Shown here in pieces: positions 13,822 through 14,906 of a DNA stretch of 14,906 nt. The notes beneath the pieces were generated by a model. That model was not told the origin of the DNA, made no database searches, and saw only the letters and a list, made by a program, of their open reading frames with translations. Each line of letters starts with the position of its first letter. The first letter of the stretch is position 1. Location of the stretch: contig CALMGA010000528.1 of NCBI GenBank assembly GCA_937863205.1, positions 1 through 14,906 on the forward strand. Reading direction: 5' to 3'. Origin of the DNA: an uncultured Beijerinckiaceae bacterium (GTDB lineage: Bacteria; Pseudomonadota; Alphaproteobacteria; Rhizobiales; Beijerinckiaceae). Both the position numbers and the translations under genes were made by a program.

Positions 13822-14906
13822 TTAACTACAAGCGCTGCATCGCCTTGGGTTGGTGGGCTTGCAGACGGGCGAAGGCCTTGGTGAGTCCAGACTTGCCGCC
13901 TCGGCTCCAGGGCAGGGCGTCGCGCCTCGCCCGCAAGGCGCATCGCTCCTGCTTCCGCGTGCGTGTGAACCGGCGTGCAACTTTGGGTCTGGCGCGATCT
14001 CGATGATGTTCTGAGCCGATCGGGCGGCACCGATCAGCCGCGCTTCGATCAGGTCGACCTTGGCGCTGCCATACATGCTGCGCTTGATCAGCTTCAGCCT
14101 GTTCACCTGTCCTTCGGTCTGGCCGTTCGACCAGGAGCTGCTGACCGCGGCAGCCACGGCCGCCTTGTCCCTGCCGATGCCGGCCGCAAACGAGGCTAGC
14201 AGGCTGGCGGCGGCGTCGGTGACCCAGCTGTCGAGATCGCCGCCCTTCCGGCGCACCATTGTGTGGAAGCGGTCGAGCAGACCACGGGCCTCGACCAGCG
14301 TCGGCACGCCCGCCACGATCGCCGCCATCGTCACTGTATCGGCCTTGCTCAAGTGATCTCGCCCGATCGTCATCAGCCGGGCGATGGTCCTGGCCGAGGG
14401 CACGCGCCCGAGCTGCTGGTCGCTCGCCGTGTCCGCCCGCCGGCGCCGGGTTGCCCACTCGCTGACCACGCGGAGTGAGCCGCGGAAGCCGTGCGCCTTG
14501 AGCTTCCGCCACAGCTTCGCGCCGTTGCGGCACCCTGCCGTCCACTGCGCGTCGAGCAAGGGCAGGTGCGCCGCGAGCGAGCTCTGCCGGGTGCGGAACA
14601 CGTCGGTGCGCTCGCCGCGGACGATCTGGCGCACCAGCTTGCGGCTGTGGCCGGTGCGCTTCACGATCTGCTTGATCGCCACACCGTCCCTGACAAGCGC
14701 GGCGATCGCGGCGTTGGTGTCCTCGCGGCGCAAGAAGCCCTCGACCTGCAGCCGCTCGGCGGAGGTGAGCAGCTTTGGGTCGATCACCGTCGCGCCGACC
14801 ACGGCGCGGACCGTGCCCATGGACTTGCGCACGGCGTCGAGAAAGGCCGTGCTGGCGTTCTCCATTAGATGCCACCTGTCCGCGACCTGGGTGGCTTGAG
14901 GCAGTG
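13822..14906 (-). mobile_element. ISL3-family transposase, 3' part (5' end outside the window)
   Basis: The frame enters from the right edge and reads LPQATQVADRWHLMENASTA, the ADRWHL block typical of ISL3 transposases containing a catalytic Asp. Counted from the ATG at 14865, a helix-turn-helix-like stretch (IKQIVKRTGHSRKLVRQIVRG) falls at about 64-84, and the SWSNGQTEGQVNRLKLIKRS block near 244-263 includes the catalytic Glu. The ATG at 14865 is internal, since the family motif continues upstream of it. Family homology ends at about 14026 (ARLIGAA). The remaining 67 codons to the TAA at 13822 are Pro/Arg/Ser/Cys-rich and do not look like the normal C-terminus, so the original stop may be lost or the element's end decayed. 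Terminal inverted repeats could not be identified. Confidence 0.85.

Noticed and set aside
1..14906. CRISPR arrays, tRNA or rRNA genes
   Set aside because: No regularly spaced direct repeats and no tRNA-like or rRNA-like sequence were seen on reading.

Overview
The window is GC-rich (roughly two-thirds G+C by eye) and looks like a chromosomal segment of an alphaproteobacterium, plausibly of the Hyphomicrobiales. That placement is inferred from the gene types, codon bias and mobile element, not from a marker gene. Every intact gene lies on the minus strand, so transcription runs right to left.

The right edge (about 13820-14906) holds the 3' part of an ISL3-family transposase whose 5' end is beyond the window. 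To its left are fumC (class II fumarase, GTG start with a strong Shine-Dalgarno) and poxB (quinone-dependent pyruvate oxidase), 55 bases apart and probably one transcript. The stretch from about 9325 to 9971 is a gene graveyard. Remnants of a cydA-like bd-oxidase subunit I start, a CydC/CydD-type ABC exporter ATPase piece and the C-terminal half of an MmyB-type regulator are joined end to end. A 13-bp-stem hairpin closes it at 9272-9305.

The centre (8515-1726) is the main object: six genes in one tightly packed operon, lutA-lutB-lutC-paoA-paoB-paoC. Every junction overlaps by one to four bases (ATGA, GTGA, ATGA, TGATG, ATGA). LutABC is the iron-sulfur L-lactate-oxidising complex. PaoABC is a Tat-exported molybdenum aldehyde oxidoreductase: PaoA has a twin-arginine signal and two [2Fe-2S] motifs, PaoB has FAD motifs plus a four-cysteine insert for an extra [4Fe-4S], and PaoC is the molybdopterin subunit with its C-terminal catalytic Glu. 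A 38-bp perfect palindrome sits just past the paoC stop and probably ends the operon. Beyond it is a Tat-signal protein with a YtpQ/DUF1444-like domain, then about 650 bases without a recognisable gene.

Functionally the intact genes suggest a respiratory route for C3 compounds: aldehyde to acid in the periplasm (Pao), lactate to pyruvate (Lut), pyruvate to acetate with quinone reduction (PoxB), plus fumarase. A specific reading is lactaldehyde to lactate to pyruvate to acetate; this is inference. No dedicated lactate permease, regulator or Pao chaperone (PaoD/XdhC type) is in the window. Degenerate mobile-element signs flank the region: the ISL3 transposase and a near-palindromic 20-bp repeat close to both edges.
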